Assembly: GCA_021780935.1 (NCBI GenBank) | Contig: JAJXXT010000086.1 | Span: forward strand, 1-47,270 | Reading direction: 5' to 3' | DNA length: 47,270 nt | Source of the DNA: Pseudomonadota bacterium | Lineage (GTDB): Bacteria; Pseudomonadota; Alphaproteobacteria; Acetobacterales; Acetobacteraceae | Shown here: piece after piece, positions 16,812 to 27,156 of the stretch | Layout: the number at the start of each line of letters is the position of its first letter | Numbering within the stretch: the stretch's first letter is position 1 | Translations under genes and position numbers: made by a program | The notes under the pieces: model-generated | Told to the model about the DNA's origin: nothing | The model's database searches: none | The model's input: only the letters and a program-made list of their open reading frames with translations

Positions 16812-17825
16812 ATGCGGCGCCTTCTCCTCGCGGACCGGATCAAGGGACGGGCGGATAGTTTCCTCGCCCCCCTGATCCCGGCGCTGCAACGCGACTGGGA
16901 GGTGCGCTTCGTCTCCCTGCCGCCCGGTGCGAAACTCGCCGCCGCCATCGCCTGGTGCGACGTTCTGTGGCTGGAATGGTGCTGGGACCATGCGGTCTGG
17001 GCGACCCGCGAGGGGCTCGCTGGCGGCCGCCCCACCATCCTGCGCCTGCATTCGGTCGAGGCGCTGAACACCGACTACCCGGCGCGCGTGGACTGGTCGC
17101 GCGTCGATCGGCTCGTCACCGTTGGCGAGGACATCGCGGAACTGATCCGCGGGCGCGTTCCCGGCGTCTCACCCATCGTCATTCCCAACGGCGTCGATCT
17201 CGAACGCTTCCACCCCGCCCCGTCGCGGGCCGAGCCGCGCCGGGTCGGCCGGGTCGCATGGGTCGGCCATATCGAGCCGAAAAAAAACCCGATGCTGCTG
17301 CTGCAGATCGCGGCCCGGCTGCGCGGCACGCACGAGTTCCACGTCGCCGGCCCGTTCACCGACCTGCGCACGCGCCGCTACGTCCTGCACCTCGCCGCCA
17401 CGCTGGGCCTCGCCGGTACCCTGCATCTGCACGGCCAGGTCGCGGACATGCCTGGCTTCCTCGCGGACAAGGACGTCATCCTCTCGACCTCGATGTACGA
17501 GAGCTTCGGCCTCAACATCGCCGAGGGCATGGCATGCGGCCTCGCCCCCGTGGTCCATGACTTCCCCGGCGCCGACCGGCTGTGGCCGCCGCAGGCGCTG
17601 TTCGCCAGCATCGATGAGGCGGTGGCACTGATCCGCGCCGCCCAGCCGGGGTCGCCTTGGCGGGAGTGGGTTGGCCGCTACGGCCTGGACCGGCAAATCC
17701 AGGCGACGCGGCAGCTTCTCGCGGGGCTCCGCTCCACGCCCGACGGCCGCCCCGCCGGAGCCGTCAGGTCTGGGATCCAGACGGCTTCTTCGGTGGCAGA
17801 TCCAGCTTCAGCGACAGCTCCCTGA
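16812..17825 (+). CDS. GT4-type glycosyltransferase
   Basis: This 337-residue GT-B fold enzyme has an N-terminal domain with [10 protein letters not shown] and [12 protein letters not shown], then the family 4 sequence [13 protein letters not shown] (123-135), the strand [13 protein letters not shown], and the nucleotide-sugar motif EX7E as Glu230 to Glu238 in [15 protein letters not shown]. It probably transfers a sugar in envelope or exopolysaccharide synthesis, but neither donor nor acceptor is evident and no sugar genes are nearby. The last 20 codons are read antisense to the end of aspS (62-base overlap) and look like non-conserved sequence. Confidence 0.82.
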   Translation: MRRLLLADRIKGRADSFLAPLIPALQRDWEVRFVSLPPGAKLAAAIAWCDVLWLEWCWDHAVWATREGLAGGRPTILRLHSVEALNTDYPARVDWSRVDRLVTVGEDIAELIRGRVPGVSPIVIPNGVDLERFHPAPSRAEPRRVGRVAWVGHIEPKKNPMLLLQIAARLRGTHEFHVAGPFTDLRTRRYVLHLAATLGLAGTLHLHGQVADMPGFLADKDVILSTSMYESFGLNIAEGMACGLAPVVHDFPGADRLWPPQALFASIDEAVALIRAAQPGSPWREWVGRYGLDRQIQATRQLLAGLRSTPDGRPAGAVRSGIQTASSVADPASATAP

Positions 17826-19560
17826 GCCGCGCCGGCGGCACCTCCGCGGGCGCACCCATCATCAGGTCCTCGCCCTGCTGGTTGAGCGGGAACAGAATCA
17901 CCTCGCGGATATTCGGCTCGTCGGCCAGCAGCATGACGATACGGTCGATCCCCGGCGCCGAGCCACCATGCGGCGGCGCGCCATAGCGGAAGGCGTTCAG
18001 CATGCCGCCGAACCGTGCCTCCACGTCGGCGGCGGTATAACCCGCGATCTCGAACGCCTTGATCATGATGTCCGGGCGATGGTTGCGGATGGCGCCCGAT
18101 GACAATTCGATACCGTTACAGACGATATCGTACTGAAACGCCTTGATGGTCAGCGGGTCCTGCGTCTCCAGCGCCTCCAGTCCGCCCTGCGGCATGGAAA
18201 ACGGGTTGTGGCTGAAATCGACCTTGCCGGTTTCCTCGTTGATCTCATACATCGGGAAATCGGTGATCCAGCAGAAGCGGAACGCATCGGGCTCGATCAG
18301 GCCCAGCTCCTCAGCGAGGCGCGTACGAACCTTGCCCGCGAACTTCGCCGTCTCCTCTGGCTTGCCGGCGGCGAAGAACACCGCATCGCCAGCCGCCAGC
18401 CCGCAGGCGACGCGAATCGCCTCGGCCCGCCCGGCCTCGAGGTTGCGCGCGATCGGCCCCTTCGGTCCTTCTGCCTCGAACTGGATATAGCCGAGCCCGC
18501 CGGCCCCTTCCTCGCGCGCCCACTCGTTGAGCTTATCGAAGAAGCTTCGGGGATTGGCCGCCGCTCCCGGTGCGGGAATGGCGCGCACGATGCCGCCGGC
18601 GGCGGCGATCTTCGCGAACAGGCCGAAGCCCGAATCGGCAAAATGCTCGGTCACATCCGCAATCCGCAGCGGGTTGCGCAAATCCGGCTTGTCGGAACCA
18701 TAGGTCAGCAGGGCTTCGGCGTAGGGGATGCGCGGAAAGCGGCCCTGCGTCACCGCGCGGCCATGGGCGAACTCCTCGAACACGCCTGCGATCACCGGCT
18801 CGATCGTCTCGAACACGTCTTCCTGCGTCACGAAACTCATTTCAAAATCGAGCTGATAGAACTCGCCGGGCGACCGGTCGGCCCGGCTTGCCTCGTCGCG
18901 AAAGCACGGCGCGATCTGGAAATAGCGGTCGAAGCCGGCGACCATCGCCAGCTGCTTGAACTGCTGCGGCGCCTGCGGCAGGGCGTAGAACTTGCCGGGG
19001 TGCATCCGTGCCGGCACCAGAAAGTCGCGCGCGCCCTCCGGCGAGGACGCGGTCAGGATCGGTGTCTGGAACTCGGTGAACCCCTGCTCGATCATCCGCC
19101 GGCGGATCGAGGCGATCACCTGCGCGCGCAGCATGATGTTGCGGTGCACGCGCTCACGCCGGAGATCGATGAACCGGTATTTGAGCCGGATCTCGTCGGG
19201 GAAACGCTCCTCGCCCGCCACCTGCATCGGCAGCACCTCGGCGGCCGACTGCACCGCGAGCGATTCCGCGCGCAGCTCCACCTCGCCGGTCGGCAGCTTC
19301 GGGTTCACCGTGCCCTCGGCGCGCCCGACCACGGTGCCGGTCACCGTCACCACGCTCTCCACCCGCACCTGCTCGGCGGCGGCGAAAGCGGGCGTGCCGG
19401 CGGCGAACACGCATTGCGTGATGCCGTAATGGTCGCGCAGGTCGATGAACAGCAGCCCGCCATGGTCGCGCCTGGCGTGTACCCAGCCGGAGAGCCGGGC
19501 CGGCTTGCCGGCGTCCGACGCGCGCAGCGCGGCGCAGGTATGGGTGCGATACTCGTGCAT
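17764..19560 (-). CDS. aspS: Aspartyl-tRNA synthetase, probably non-discriminating (Asp/Asn)
   Basis: The 598-residue class II synthetase has an OB anticodon-binding domain ([21 protein letters not shown] begins near residue 23), class II motif 2 ([19 protein letters not shown]), a bacterial GAD insert, and motif 3 in [14 protein letters not shown] near the end. The start is the ATG at 19560; the longer frame upstream is unsupported. The OB domain has His33 in RDHGG. In Pseudomonas AspRS the equivalent histidine marks the non-discriminating form that also charges tRNA-Asn, needing GatCAB to finish. This specificity is an inference. Confidence 0.95.
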   Translation of the reverse strand: MHEYRTHTCAALRASDAGKPARLSGWVHARRDHGGLLFIDLRDHYGITQCVFAAGTPAFAAAEQVRVESVVTVTGTVVGRAEGTVNPKLPTGEVELRAESLAVQSAAEVLPMQVAGEERFPDEIRLKYRFIDLRRERVHRNIMLRAQVIASIRRRMIEQGFTEFQTPILTASSPEGARDFLVPARMHPGKFYALPQAPQQFKQLAMVAGFDRYFQIAPCFRDEASRADRSPGEFYQLDFEMSFVTQEDVFETIEPVIAGVFEEFAHGRAVTQGRFPRIPYAEALLTYGSDKPDLRNPLRIADVTEHFADSGFGLFAKIAAAGGIVRAIPAPGAAANPRSFFDKLNEWAREEGAGGLGYIQFEAEGPKGPIARNLEAGRAEAIRVACGLAAGDAVFFAAGKPEETAKFAGKVRTRLAEELGLIEPDAFRFCWITDFPMYEINEETGKVDFSHNPFSMPQGGLEALETQDPLTIKAFQYDIVCNGIELSSGAIRNHRPDIMIKAFEIAGYTAADVEARFGGMLNAFRYGAPPHGGSAPGIDRIVMLLADEPNIREVILFPLNQQGEDLMMGAPAEVPPARLRELSLKLDLPPKKPSGSQT

Positions 19561-19645
19561 GGCGGGTTCCGGGATGAAATCGGCCGCAAACAAGCCGCCA
19601 CGCCACAGGGTGTCAAGCCAACGGAACCCGGTGTAGGGAGAAGCC

Positions 19646-20824
19646 ATGCCCAGGCAAGACCGCGCCGCCTTCGCGCCACCCGTCCTCATCACCGACACAC
19701 CGAGCCTCGCCGCCCTCTGCGAACGCCTCGCCCACGAGCCCATGGTGACCGTGGACACCGAGTTCATGCGCGAGCGCACCTACTGGCCGGAGCTGTGCGT
19801 CGTGCAACTCGGCGGCGCGAACGACACGGCGGTGGTGGATACCCTGGCGCCGGGGCTCGACCTGGCGCCGCTCGGCGTGCTGCTCGCCGATCCGAACGTG
19901 ACCAAGGTGTTCCACGCCGCGCGCCAGGACATCGAGATCTTCGTGCTGAAATTCGGCGCCGTGCCAACGCCGCTGGTCGATACCCAGGTCGCCGCGATGG
20001 TGGCCGGGTTCGGCGACCAGGTCGGCTATGACACGCTCGTCGGCTCGCTCACCGGCGGGCAGATCGACAAATCCCACCGCTTCAGCGACTGGTCGGCCCG
20101 CCCGCTCTCGCCGGCGCAGATCGCCTATGCCGCGGCCGACGTGACGCATCTGCGCCTGGTCTACGAGAAGCTGATGGCGCGGCTGGCGCGTGACGGGCGG
20201 CTCGAATGGGTCGCCGAGGAAATGGCAACCCTCACCGACCCCGCGACCTACCGCGCCGACCCCGAGCGCATGTGGGAGCGGCTGCGCGCGCGCAGCTCCA
20301 ACCGGCGCCTGCTGGGCATGCTGCGCGCCATCGCCGCCTGGCGCGAGCGCGAGGCGCAGCGCGCCAACATCCCGCGCGGGCGGATGCTGAAGGATGAGTC
20401 GCTGCTGGAGCTGGCGGCCACCGCGCCCATCGACGCCGCGGGGCTCGGGCGCGTGCGGGGCATTTCCAAGGGTTTCGCGGATGGCAAGCAGGGCGCCTCG
20501 CTGCTCGCCGCGATGGAGCAGGCACGGGCGCTGCCGGAAAGCGCGCTGCCCGTGCCGCCCGCCGACAAACATGGCCCGCGCCCCTCGCCGGCCCTCGTCG
20601 CACTGCTCAAGGTGCTGCTCACCGCAAGCTGCGAGGCGCATGACGTGGCACCCCGCCTCCTCGCCTCCTCCGACGACCTCGACCGCATCGCCGTGGGCGA
20701 GACCGATGTGCCGGCGCTGCATGGCTGGCGGCATGGCGTGTTCGGCGAACAGGCCCTCGCCCTGCGCGACGGCCGGCTTGCCCTCGGCGTCGCCGGCAAG
20801 CAGATCAGGACGATCCCACTCTGA
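19646..20824 (+). CDS. rnd: Ribonuclease D
   Basis: RNase D is a 3'-5' exoribonuclease that trims tRNA and other small RNA precursors. The 392-residue protein has DEDDy exonuclease motifs: Exo I VDTEFMRE (Asp37, Glu39), Exo [13 protein letters not shown] (Asp95) and Exo [12 protein letters not shown] (Tyr161, Asp165). An HRDC domain follows (about 215-290, with [20 protein letters not shown]). The start follows GGGAGA. It diverges from aspS across an 85-base gap bounded by a 9-base inverted repeat and ends against the convergent oxygenase gene. Confidence 0.94.
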   Translation: MPRQDRAAFAPPVLITDTPSLAALCERLAHEPMVTVDTEFMRERTYWPELCVVQLGGANDTAVVDTLAPGLDLAPLGVLLADPNVTKVFHAARQDIEIFVLKFGAVPTPLVDTQVAAMVAGFGDQVGYDTLVGSLTGGQIDKSHRFSDWSARPLSPAQIAYAAADVTHLRLVYEKLMARLARDGRLEWVAEEMATLTDPATYRADPERMWERLRARSSNRRLLGMLRAIAAWREREAQRANIPRGRMLKDESLLELAATAPIDAAGLGRVRGISKGFADGKQGASLLAAMEQARALPESALPVPPADKHGPRPSPALVALLKVLLTASCEAHDVAPRLLASSDDLDRIAVGETDVPALHGWRHGVFGEQALALRDGRLALGVAGKQIRTIPL

Positions 20825-20840
20825 TCGGGCCGTCCTGATC
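20803..20840. terminator. Inverted repeat spanning both convergent gene ends, candidate bidirectional terminator
   Basis: GATCAGGACG (20803-20812) and CGTCCTGATC (20831-20840) are perfect 10-base complements around an 18-base loop. The arms include or touch the stop codons of rnd and of the oxygenase gene. There is no T run on either strand, so the termination role is inferred from position. Confidence 0.45.
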
Positions 20841-21546
20841 ACGACGCGTCGTGCAGGATGATGCCGAGCGTCATCCGCGTGCCAGAGCCGACACGGCTCA
20901 CCCCGTGGCGCATCGCCACCCGGTATATCCCGCGCGCGCCCCGCACCGGCCGCTCGCGGGTCGCGAACACCACCGCATCGCCCTGGCCCAGCGCCACCAC
21001 CTCGGCGCGGGACTGCATACGCGGCCGCTGCTCGGTCAGCACGAACGCGCCACCGGAAAAATCCTCACCGGGCCGGCTCAGCAGGATCGTCGCCTGGAGC
21101 GGAAACACCTGCGCGCCATAGATGTCCTGATGCAGCGCGTTCCAGTCGCCGGTGCCGTAGCGCAGCAGCAAAGGTGTCGGCCGCGTCTGCCCGGCGGCAT
21201 GACAGCGCGCGAGGAAGCGCGCATGCTCGGCCGGCAGCGCCTCGCCACCCAGCGCCTGCCGCCAGCGATCGGCCACCGGCAGCAGACGCGCATAGAGCGC
21301 TGCACGCATGGCGACGAGCCAGCCGGGCAGCGGGTCGGCGAAATACTGATACTCGCCACTGCCGAACCCGTGCCGCGCCATCACGACACGACTGCGGAAC
21401 AAAGCCTGGCACCCGTAGAGCGCCGCGACCTCGGCGCAGGCTGCGGCACTCAGCACGTTCGCGACAGGCGCGCAGCCATGCGCGTCCAGCGTCTCGCCGA
21501 TTCCCGACCAATCCCCGCCCAGCGCTATCCGTGCCATGCCTGCCAT
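20839..21546 (-). CDS. 2-oxoglutarate/Fe(II)-dependent oxygenase, function unknown
   Basis: The 235-residue protein has the iron-binding triad of this fold: His139-x-Asp141 in LHQDIYG and a distal histidine in MRHGVSR (His214), with Arg224 in SGTRMTLG placed to bind 2-oxoglutarate. FRSRVVMARHGFGSGEYQYF and LARCHAAGQTRPTPLLLRYG are further conserved-looking stretches. The start is uncertain: ATGs at 21582, 21546 and 21537 are all in frame, none with a clear ribosome site. I chose 21546 because the family core begins close by. It follows ppk2 closely on the same strand. The substrate could be a protein, nucleic acid or metabolite. Confidence 0.72.
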   Translation of the reverse strand: MAGMARIALGGDWSGIGETLDAHGCAPVANVLSAAACAEVAALYGCQALFRSRVVMARHGFGSGEYQYFADPLPGWLVAMRAALYARLLPVADRWRQALGGEALPAEHARFLARCHAAGQTRPTPLLLRYGTGDWNALHQDIYGAQVFPLQATILLSRPGEDFSGGAFVLTEQRPRMQSRAEVVALGQGDAVVFATRERPVRGARGIYRVAMRHGVSRVGSGTRMTLGIILHDAS

Positions 21547-21598
21547 ACGGCGACCGTGGCGCAACCGTGCCGCCGGCGCCATCCGCCGCTTGCGCTGG

Positions 21599-22507
21599 TC
21601 AATAGATCGACGGGACGAATTTCTGTTTGCTGAATTTCGGCCTTGTGTAGCCATGCTCGGCCTGCCGCGGCGGCAGGTCCATCTCCACCGGCACCATGTC
21701 GTGATACGCGACCTGGCTCAGCAGATGCGCGATGCAGTTGAGCCGCGCGCGTTTCTTGTCATCGGCATCCACCACGTTCCACGGGCTCGCCTTGGTATCC
21801 GTCGCCGCGAACATCGCGTCCTTGGCACGGGAATAATCCACCCAGCGCCGCCGTGCCTCCAGGTCCATCGCCGATAGCTTCCAGCGCTTGATCGGGTTGC
21901 GCATCCGCGCCTGAAACCGCTTCTCCTGCTCCTCGTCACTCACCGAGAACCAGTATTTCACCAGCACCATGCCGGAGCGGATCAGCATCTCCTCGAAATG
22001 CGGACAGGCGCGGAGAAACTCCTCGTATTCCTCCCGCGTGCAGAACCCCATGACGTGCTCGACGCCGGCGCGGTTATACCAGGAACGATCGAACAGCACG
22101 ATTTCCCCCGCTGCCGGCAGATGTGCGGCATAGCGCTGGAAATACCATTCGCCACGCTCGCGCTCGGTCGGCGTGCCGAGGGCCGCCACCCGGCAATAGC
22201 GCGGGTTGAGGCTCTGCATGATGCGGTTGATGACGCCGCCCTTGCCCGCGGCGTCACGCCCCTCGAACAGCACGCAGACCCGCAGCCCCTTGCGTCGCAC
22301 CCATTCCTGAAACTTCAGCAGCTCGAATTGCAGCTTCGCGAGTTCCTCGACGTAGCTGTAATTCTCCACCGGTTTCGTCAGGCGCGAGCGCCTTCCCAGC
22401 TCCCAGTACTGTTCGAGCTGCGCCGTCTCGGCCACGCGGTCGACCAGCTCGCCATCCTTCGGCGCGGCCGCTGCGTCCTTGGACCCTTTGCGGTGCTTCT
22501 TGCCCAT
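21599..22507 (-). CDS. ppk2: Polyphosphate kinase 2 (class I)
   Basis: PPK2 transfers phosphate between polyphosphate and nucleoside diphosphates, typically making GTP or ATP from polyphosphate. The 302-residue single-domain protein has Walker A FEGRDAAGKGG (81-91), Walker B and lid LFDRSWYNRAGVE (138-150), and KRWKLSAMDLEAR followed by SRAKDAMF. The C-terminus ends KFVPSIY. The N-terminus is Lys-rich. It is read in the same direction as ppx, 75 bases downstream of it, so the cluster holds both kinase families plus the exopolyphosphatase. Confidence 0.95.
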   Translation of the reverse strand: MGKKHRKGSKDAAAAPKDGELVDRVAETAQLEQYWELGRRSRLTKPVENYSYVEELAKLQFELLKFQEWVRRKGLRVCVLFEGRDAAGKGGVINRIMQSLNPRYCRVAALGTPTERERGEWYFQRYAAHLPAAGEIVLFDRSWYNRAGVEHVMGFCTREEYEEFLRACPHFEEMLIRSGMVLVKYWFSVSDEEQEKRFQARMRNPIKRWKLSAMDLEARRRWVDYSRAKDAMFAATDTKASPWNVVDADDKKRARLNCIAHLLSQVAYHDMVPVEMDLPPRQAEHGYTRPKFSKQKFVPSIY

Positions 22508-22582
22508 GCCAGCCTCCGTTGGTCGCGAAAGCCTAGCATCGGCAAGCGGGCAACGTCAGCCACCGCCGGCAGCCGACATGCC

Positions 22583-24070
22583 TCAGGCGGCAAGCTCGGT
22601 GGTGGCGTCGAGCCCCAGCGCCTCGGCCAGCCGGCCGAGCCGGCGCGTGACGCTCTCGCCGGCGAACACGCCGCTGCCCTCGGCAAGCCGCAGCGTCAGC
22701 GTCGGCCCCACTTCCAACGCCGTGCCGGCCAGCAGCGCCGTCGTGCCGGCCGAGAGCGTATAGGCGAGCCGCAGCGCCACGCCCAAAATTGTCGCGCGTC
22801 GCAGCGCCTCGGGGCTCAGCAGCCCGCGCGCCGCGGCGAGGAAGGGCGCCTCGGGCTCGGCCTCATAGCGCAGCGCCAGCGTGGTCGCGAGGAAGGCGCG
22901 CGCGTGGTGATCGAGCGCGATGCCCGGCTGGCGCAGGATGCGCAGATAGGCCTGCTCGGCGCGGTATTCCGGGTGGTCGTGGCTGCCGATATCGCTCATC
23001 CAGCAGGCGACGGTGCGCAAGCGCAGTTGCTCCGCCGTCTCACCGGCGAACAGCGGCGCCGTCCAGGCCGCCAGCGCCGGCGGCAACGCCGCGTCGCGCC
23101 CCAGCCGCTCAGCATAGTCGCGCCCGGCCGAGATCAGCGGATCCTCGCGCCGCACCGCCTCCGGCACCTGGGCCATGAACCAGCCCTCGCGCAGCCCGTT
23201 AGCGGAGAACACCACCCGCCGCGCCGCACTCGCCCGCAGCAGCCGGCGCAGCACGATCGCGGCATAGGGCAGGTCGTCGATGCGCCGGCGCGGCGCCCCG
23301 GCCATGCGCTCGAGCGCCCGCCGCCCGGCACCCGCGATCACGCCCGCGAGGTCACGCGCCTCGTCCCGCCCGATCGTGTAGTGGTGCACCATGTTGAGCG
23401 GATAGCGGGTCTGGGCGATGTGAATGCGCGCCAGCGCGCGCCAGGCGCCGCCCACCACATAGAGGTCGCGCCCCGTGCCCTCCGCCAGCCAGGGTATTTT
23501 CGCCAGCTCCGCCTCGGCCAGCGCCCGCGCCCTCGTCGCGTCGCCCTCGGCACGCTCCGCCAGCCGGATCACGCCGAGCGGCAACGTTGCCGCGGCACCG
23601 GCACGCCCGGCATCGAGCCGCACCAGCTCCAGCGACCCGCCGCCGATATCGGCGAGAATGCCATCCGCACTCGGGATGCCACACAGCACGCCTTCGGCGG
23701 AAAGTGCGGCCTCCTCCTCACCGGACAGCACGCGAATCGCGGCACCCGGCATCCGCGCGCCCAGCGTCGCCACGAATTCCGGGCCATTACGCGCGTCGCG
23801 CACGGCGGAGGTCGCCAGCACCTCGAACGGCGCGGCCCCCATCGCCTCGGCGATGGCGCGGTAGCGGTTCATCACCGTCAGCGCCTGCGCCACCGCCTCC
23901 GCGTTCAGCCGGCCGGTGGTGCTGACCCCGCTGCCGAGCCGCAGCACCGCCTTCTCGTTGAAGATCGCGATCGGGTTGCGCCCCAGCCCCTCGAACACGA
24001 CGAGGCGCACGGAGTTGGAACCGAGATCGACGACAGCCGAACGTGACAATCCGCGGGAGGGAAGTGGCAA
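22583..24070 (-). CDS. ppx: Exopolyphosphatase (Ppx/GppA family)
   Basis: The 495-residue protein has the actin-like ATPase fold of the family: VVDLGSNSVRLVVFE (13-27), LATSAVRDARNG (85-96), SGEEEAALSAEGV and the phosphate loop LADIGGGSLELV. A C-terminal HD-like helical region has SDIGSHDHPEYRAEQAY. It removes terminal phosphate from polyphosphate or pppGpp. It lies seven bases downstream of ppk1, so synthesis and breakdown enzymes are co-transcribed. The GppA activity cannot be excluded from sequence. Confidence 0.93.
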   Translation of the reverse strand: MPLPSRGLSRSAVVDLGSNSVRLVVFEGLGRNPIAIFNEKAVLRLGSGVSTTGRLNAEAVAQALTVMNRYRAIAEAMGAAPFEVLATSAVRDARNGPEFVATLGARMPGAAIRVLSGEEEAALSAEGVLCGIPSADGILADIGGGSLELVRLDAGRAGAAATLPLGVIRLAERAEGDATRARALAEAELAKIPWLAEGTGRDLYVVGGAWRALARIHIAQTRYPLNMVHHYTIGRDEARDLAGVIAGAGRRALERMAGAPRRRIDDLPYAAIVLRRLLRASAARRVVFSANGLREGWFMAQVPEAVRREDPLISAGRDYAERLGRDAALPPALAAWTAPLFAGETAEQLRLRTVACWMSDIGSHDHPEYRAEQAYLRILRQPGIALDHHARAFLATTLALRYEAEPEAPFLAAARGLLSPEALRRATILGVALRLAYTLSAGTTALLAGTALEVGPTLTLRLAEGSGVFAGESVTRRLGRLAEALGLDATTELAA

Positions 24071-24077
24071 GCGCGCC

Positions 24078-26327
24078 TCAGTCCTCGGTCACGCGATCCG
24101 GCCGGCGCGCCGCCTGCGGCGCCACGGCGTGGCCGCGCAGCGCGGAGCCGCGGCCGGACAGCGAGGGGTTGGTCATGAAGTGCTCATGGGCGGAGAAGCG
24201 CTTCTTGCCACCCGCCGCCACCCGCCGCCAGACCCCGTCGGCGCCGAGCTCCCATGACTGCGCGGTATCGCGCAGATTGGTGACCATGATCTGGTCGAGC
24301 ACCTGCGCGTGCACCGTGGGGTTGTGGATCGGCACCAGCGTCTCCACCCGCCACTCCATGTTGCGCGCCATCCAGTCGGCCGAGGAGATGAACACCAGCG
24401 CCCCGCGCGACGGCAGCGCCGAACCATTGCCGAACACGCAGATGCGCGCATGCTCCAGGAAACGGCCGACGATCGACTTCACCCGGATGTTCTCGGAAAG
24501 CCCCGGCACGCCGGGCCGCAGGCAGCACATGCCGCGGATCACCGCCTCCACCTTCACGCCGGCGCGCGACGCCGCATAGAGGCGGTCGATCAGCGCCTCG
24601 TCCACCAGCGCGTTGAGCTTGATCCAGATCGCCGCCGGCTGCCCCGTGCGCGCCAGGTCGATCTCGGCGTCGATCAGCTCCATCAGCGTCGAGCGCGTGG
24701 TCAGCGGCGAGAAGGCCAGCGCCTCCATCCGCTCCGGCTGCGCGTAGCCGGTCATGTAGTTGAACAGCCGTGCGGAATCCCGCGTCAGCTCCGGCTCGCA
24801 GGTGAAGAAGCTCAGATCGGTATAGATGCGCGCGGTGATGGGGTGATAATTGCCGGTGCCGAAATGCGCGTAGGAGCGCAGCGTGCCGCCCTCGCGGCGC
24901 ACCACCAGCGACAGTTTCGCATGCGTCTTGATCTCGGTGAAGCCGAACACGACCTGCACGCCCGCCGCCTCCAGCTCGCGGGCGAGGCGGATATTCGCCT
25001 CCTCGTCGAAGCGCGCGCGCAGCTCCACCATCGCGGTGACGCTCTTGCCCGCCTCCGCCGCCTCGATCAGCGCCTTCACGATCGGGCTGTCGCGGCTGGT
25101 GCGATAGAGCGTCTGCTTCACCGCCACCACCGCCGGATCGCGTGCCGCCTGGCGGAGGAACTGCACCACCACGTCGAAGCTCTCGAACGGATGGTGGACG
25201 ATGATGTCCTTGGCGCGGATCGCCGCCAGGCAATCGCCGCCGAAATCGCGGATCCGCTCCGGGAAGCGCGGCGTGTAGGGCGCGAACAGCAGGTCCGGCC
25301 GGTCGTCCACGATCATCTGCCGCAGATCGACGAGGCCGAGCAGCCCCTCGGTCACGTTGATCTGGCCGGGGGCGGCGTCGAGCGCATCGACCACCAGCTC
25401 GCGCAGGCCGAGCGGCATCGCCGCATCGAGGGTGAGATGGATCGCCACACCGCGGCGCCGGCGCTTCAGCGCGGTCTCGTAGGAGCGGACGAGATCCTCG
25501 GCCTCCTCCTCGAACTCCACGTCGCTGTCGCGGATGAGGCGGAACAGCCCCTCGCCCACGACCGTCGCGGCGGGAAACAGGCGCGGCAGCGAGAGCGAAA
25601 TGAGGTGCTCCAGCAGCACGAAGCGGATGCCGCCCTCCGGTTCGCCTCCATCGTGGCCGCCGTCGCGATCGCGTCCGGGCAGATCACGTCCGGGCAGGCG
25701 GATGAAGCGCTCGATCTGCGCCGGGATCGGGATCAGGGCGGGCATCGGTGCCGGCTCGCCCTCGCGCACCAGCAGCAGCGCCATAACCAGCCCGAGATTG
25801 GGCACGAAGGGAAACGGATGTGCGGGATCGACCGCGAGCGGGGTCAGCACCGGAAACACCCGCTCCATGAACCAGGCATCGAGCCAGGCACGATCCTCGC
25901 CATCGAGCGCCGCCGGATCGACGACGCGGATGCCGGCCCCGTCCAGCTCCGCGCGCACCTCCACCCAGGCATGCAATTGCTGGCCGATCAGCTCCGTGAT
26001 GCGCGCATCGACCGCCGCGAGCTGCTGCGGTGGCGTCAGCCCATCGGGTGACAGCGCCGCTATGCCGGCCTTCACCTGCCCGACCAGGCCGGCGACGCGA
26101 ACGGAATAGAACTCGTCGAGGTTAGAGGCCGAGATCGAAACGAAGCGCAGCCGCTCCAGCAGCGGGTGGCGGCGGTTCGAGGCCTCGGCGATCACGCGCG
26201 CGTTGAAAGCGAGCCAGGAAAGCTCGCGGTTGATGAAGCGTTGCGGCGAGTCCGCGGTGATGGCCGCCACCGGCGGGCCGGGAGGCGATAGCTCGGTGCT
26301 GTGGATCGGCAGGTCGGGGGCGTTCAT
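24078..26327 (-). CDS. ppk1: Polyphosphate kinase 1
   Basis: PPK1 polymerises the gamma phosphate of ATP into polyphosphate at the inner face of the membrane. The 749-residue protein shows [16 protein letters not shown] (31-46), [36 protein letters not shown] (378-395), the phosphorylated histidine His469 in EIKTHAKL and the second active-site histidine at 626 in [14 protein letters not shown] and [15 protein letters not shown] are also conserved. A hydrophilic insert at 211-233 comes from a short DNA duplication. Its ATG overlaps the hdaA stop by four bases; ppx follows after seven bases. Confidence 0.96.
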   Translation of the reverse strand: MNAPDLPIHSTELSPPGPPVAAITADSPQRFINRELSWLAFNARVIAEASNRRHPLLERLRFVSISASNLDEFYSVRVAGLVGQVKAGIAALSPDGLTPPQQLAAVDARITELIGQQLHAWVEVRAELDGAGIRVVDPAALDGEDRAWLDAWFMERVFPVLTPLAVDPAHPFPFVPNLGLVMALLLVREGEPAPMPALIPIPAQIERFIRLPGRDLPGRDRDGGHDGGEPEGGIRFVLLEHLISLSLPRLFPAATVVGEGLFRLIRDSDVEFEEEAEDLVRSYETALKRRRRGVAIHLTLDAAMPLGLRELVVDALDAAPGQINVTEGLLGLVDLRQMIVDDRPDLLFAPYTPRFPERIRDFGGDCLAAIRAKDIIVHHPFESFDVVVQFLRQAARDPAVVAVKQTLYRTSRDSPIVKALIEAAEAGKSVTAMVELRARFDEEANIRLARELEAAGVQVVFGFTEIKTHAKLSLVVRREGGTLRSYAHFGTGNYHPITARIYTDLSFFTCEPELTRDSARLFNYMTGYAQPERMEALAFSPLTTRSTLMELIDAEIDLARTGQPAAIWIKLNALVDEALIDRLYAASRAGVKVEAVIRGMCCLRPGVPGLSENIRVKSIVGRFLEHARICVFGNGSALPSRGALVFISSADWMARNMEWRVETLVPIHNPTVHAQVLDQIMVTNLRDTAQSWELGADGVWRRVAAGGKKRFSAHEHFMTNPSLSGRGSALRGHAVAPQAARRPDRVTED
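25672..25697 (-). repeat. Short direct repeat inside ppk1
   Basis: CGTCCGGGCAG occurs at 25672-25682 and 25687-25697 on the plus strand, 15 bases apart. On the coding strand it gives LPGRD twice, in a Gly/Asp-rich loop of PPK1. Confidence 0.8.
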
Positions 26328-27118
26328 GCGTCGCTCCTGTCGAGCGGAGAATACAGGAACGGCAAGGGATTTGGGGAGCCCGCACGTGCCCTCACCGCAA
26401 AATCTTCATCCTGGTCCGCTGGCATCGCGTCGTTCGCCGCAAGATCCTGATCCGGTGGTACGAGGCCAGCGAGCACGGCTGCTGCCATCGCCCGTGTCAC
26501 CCGCCGCCCATCGGCGAGGCTGGCGCGGTCGAGCCTCGCTGCGAGTTCCCGCAGCGCGCCAGGGTCGCGGGGGGCGCGGCGCAGCACCCAGGCACGCAGC
26601 GCGGGGGGCAGCACCAGCTGGCGCTCGTCGAGCAGGCGGGCGAACAGCGCCTCCAGCAGCGCGTCCTCGGCCGGCCCGATCGCGACGGCGAGGCTCGCAC
26701 GCAGCCGGCTCGCGAGGTCGGGCAAGGCGATGCTCCAACGCCCAGGCGGCTCGCGTGCTGCCAGCAACACGTATTGGCCGACCTCGGCCGCCGCGTTCAG
26801 GAGGTGGAACAGCTTCTCCTCCGCCACCAGGTCCGCATCGTCCACGACGATCGGCGCGGGCGGGGTGGGTCGAGCGCCACCGTGCCAGACCACGGTGCCG
26901 TGGGAAGCCGCCCAGACCGCCAGCATATGGCTTTTGCCGGTGGCCGCTCCGCCCCACAGCACCAGCCGGCCCAGCGGCCAGCGCCCGGGCTCCGCCAGCC
27001 AGCGCCGGGCCAGGGCGTTGGACGGCATCTCGACCAGCGGCTCATGCACGAGGTCGGCCGCGGCCCAGGCCAGCGGCAGCGCCAATTGCCGCGCGGTCAC
27101 GCGAGGCCTGTCAGTCAC
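26324..27118 (-). CDS. hdaA: HdaA: DnaA-related regulator of replication initiation
   Basis: The 264-residue protein is a short DnaA-type AAA+ protein without a DNA-binding domain. QLALPL at residues 11-16 matches the beta-clamp-binding motif at the start of Hda. Walker [10 protein letters not shown] (56-64) and Walker B VVDDAD (91-96) follow, with a sensor-like [11 protein letters not shown] and [11 protein letters not shown]. Hda proteins bind the sliding clamp and stimulate ATP hydrolysis by DnaA, blocking re-initiation. The C-terminal 40 residues beyond the lid are Asp/Pro-rich and unlike most Hda. The stop overlaps ppk1 by ATGA; perM-like gene is 38 bases upstream. Confidence 0.87.
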   Translation of the reverse strand: MTDRPRVTARQLALPLAWAAADLVHEPLVEMPSNALARRWLAEPGRWPLGRLVLWGGAATGKSHMLAVWAASHGTVVWHGGARPTPPAPIVVDDADLVAEEKLFHLLNAAAEVGQYVLLAAREPPGRWSIALPDLASRLRASLAVAIGPAEDALLEALFARLLDERQLVLPPALRAWVLRRAPRDPGALRELAARLDRASLADGRRVTRAMAAAVLAGLVPPDQDLAANDAMPADQDEDFAVRARAGSPNPLPFLYSPLDRSDA

Positions 27119-27156
27119 GAGACGCCTGTCATGCGAGGCGCATCACCGGAGCTTCA

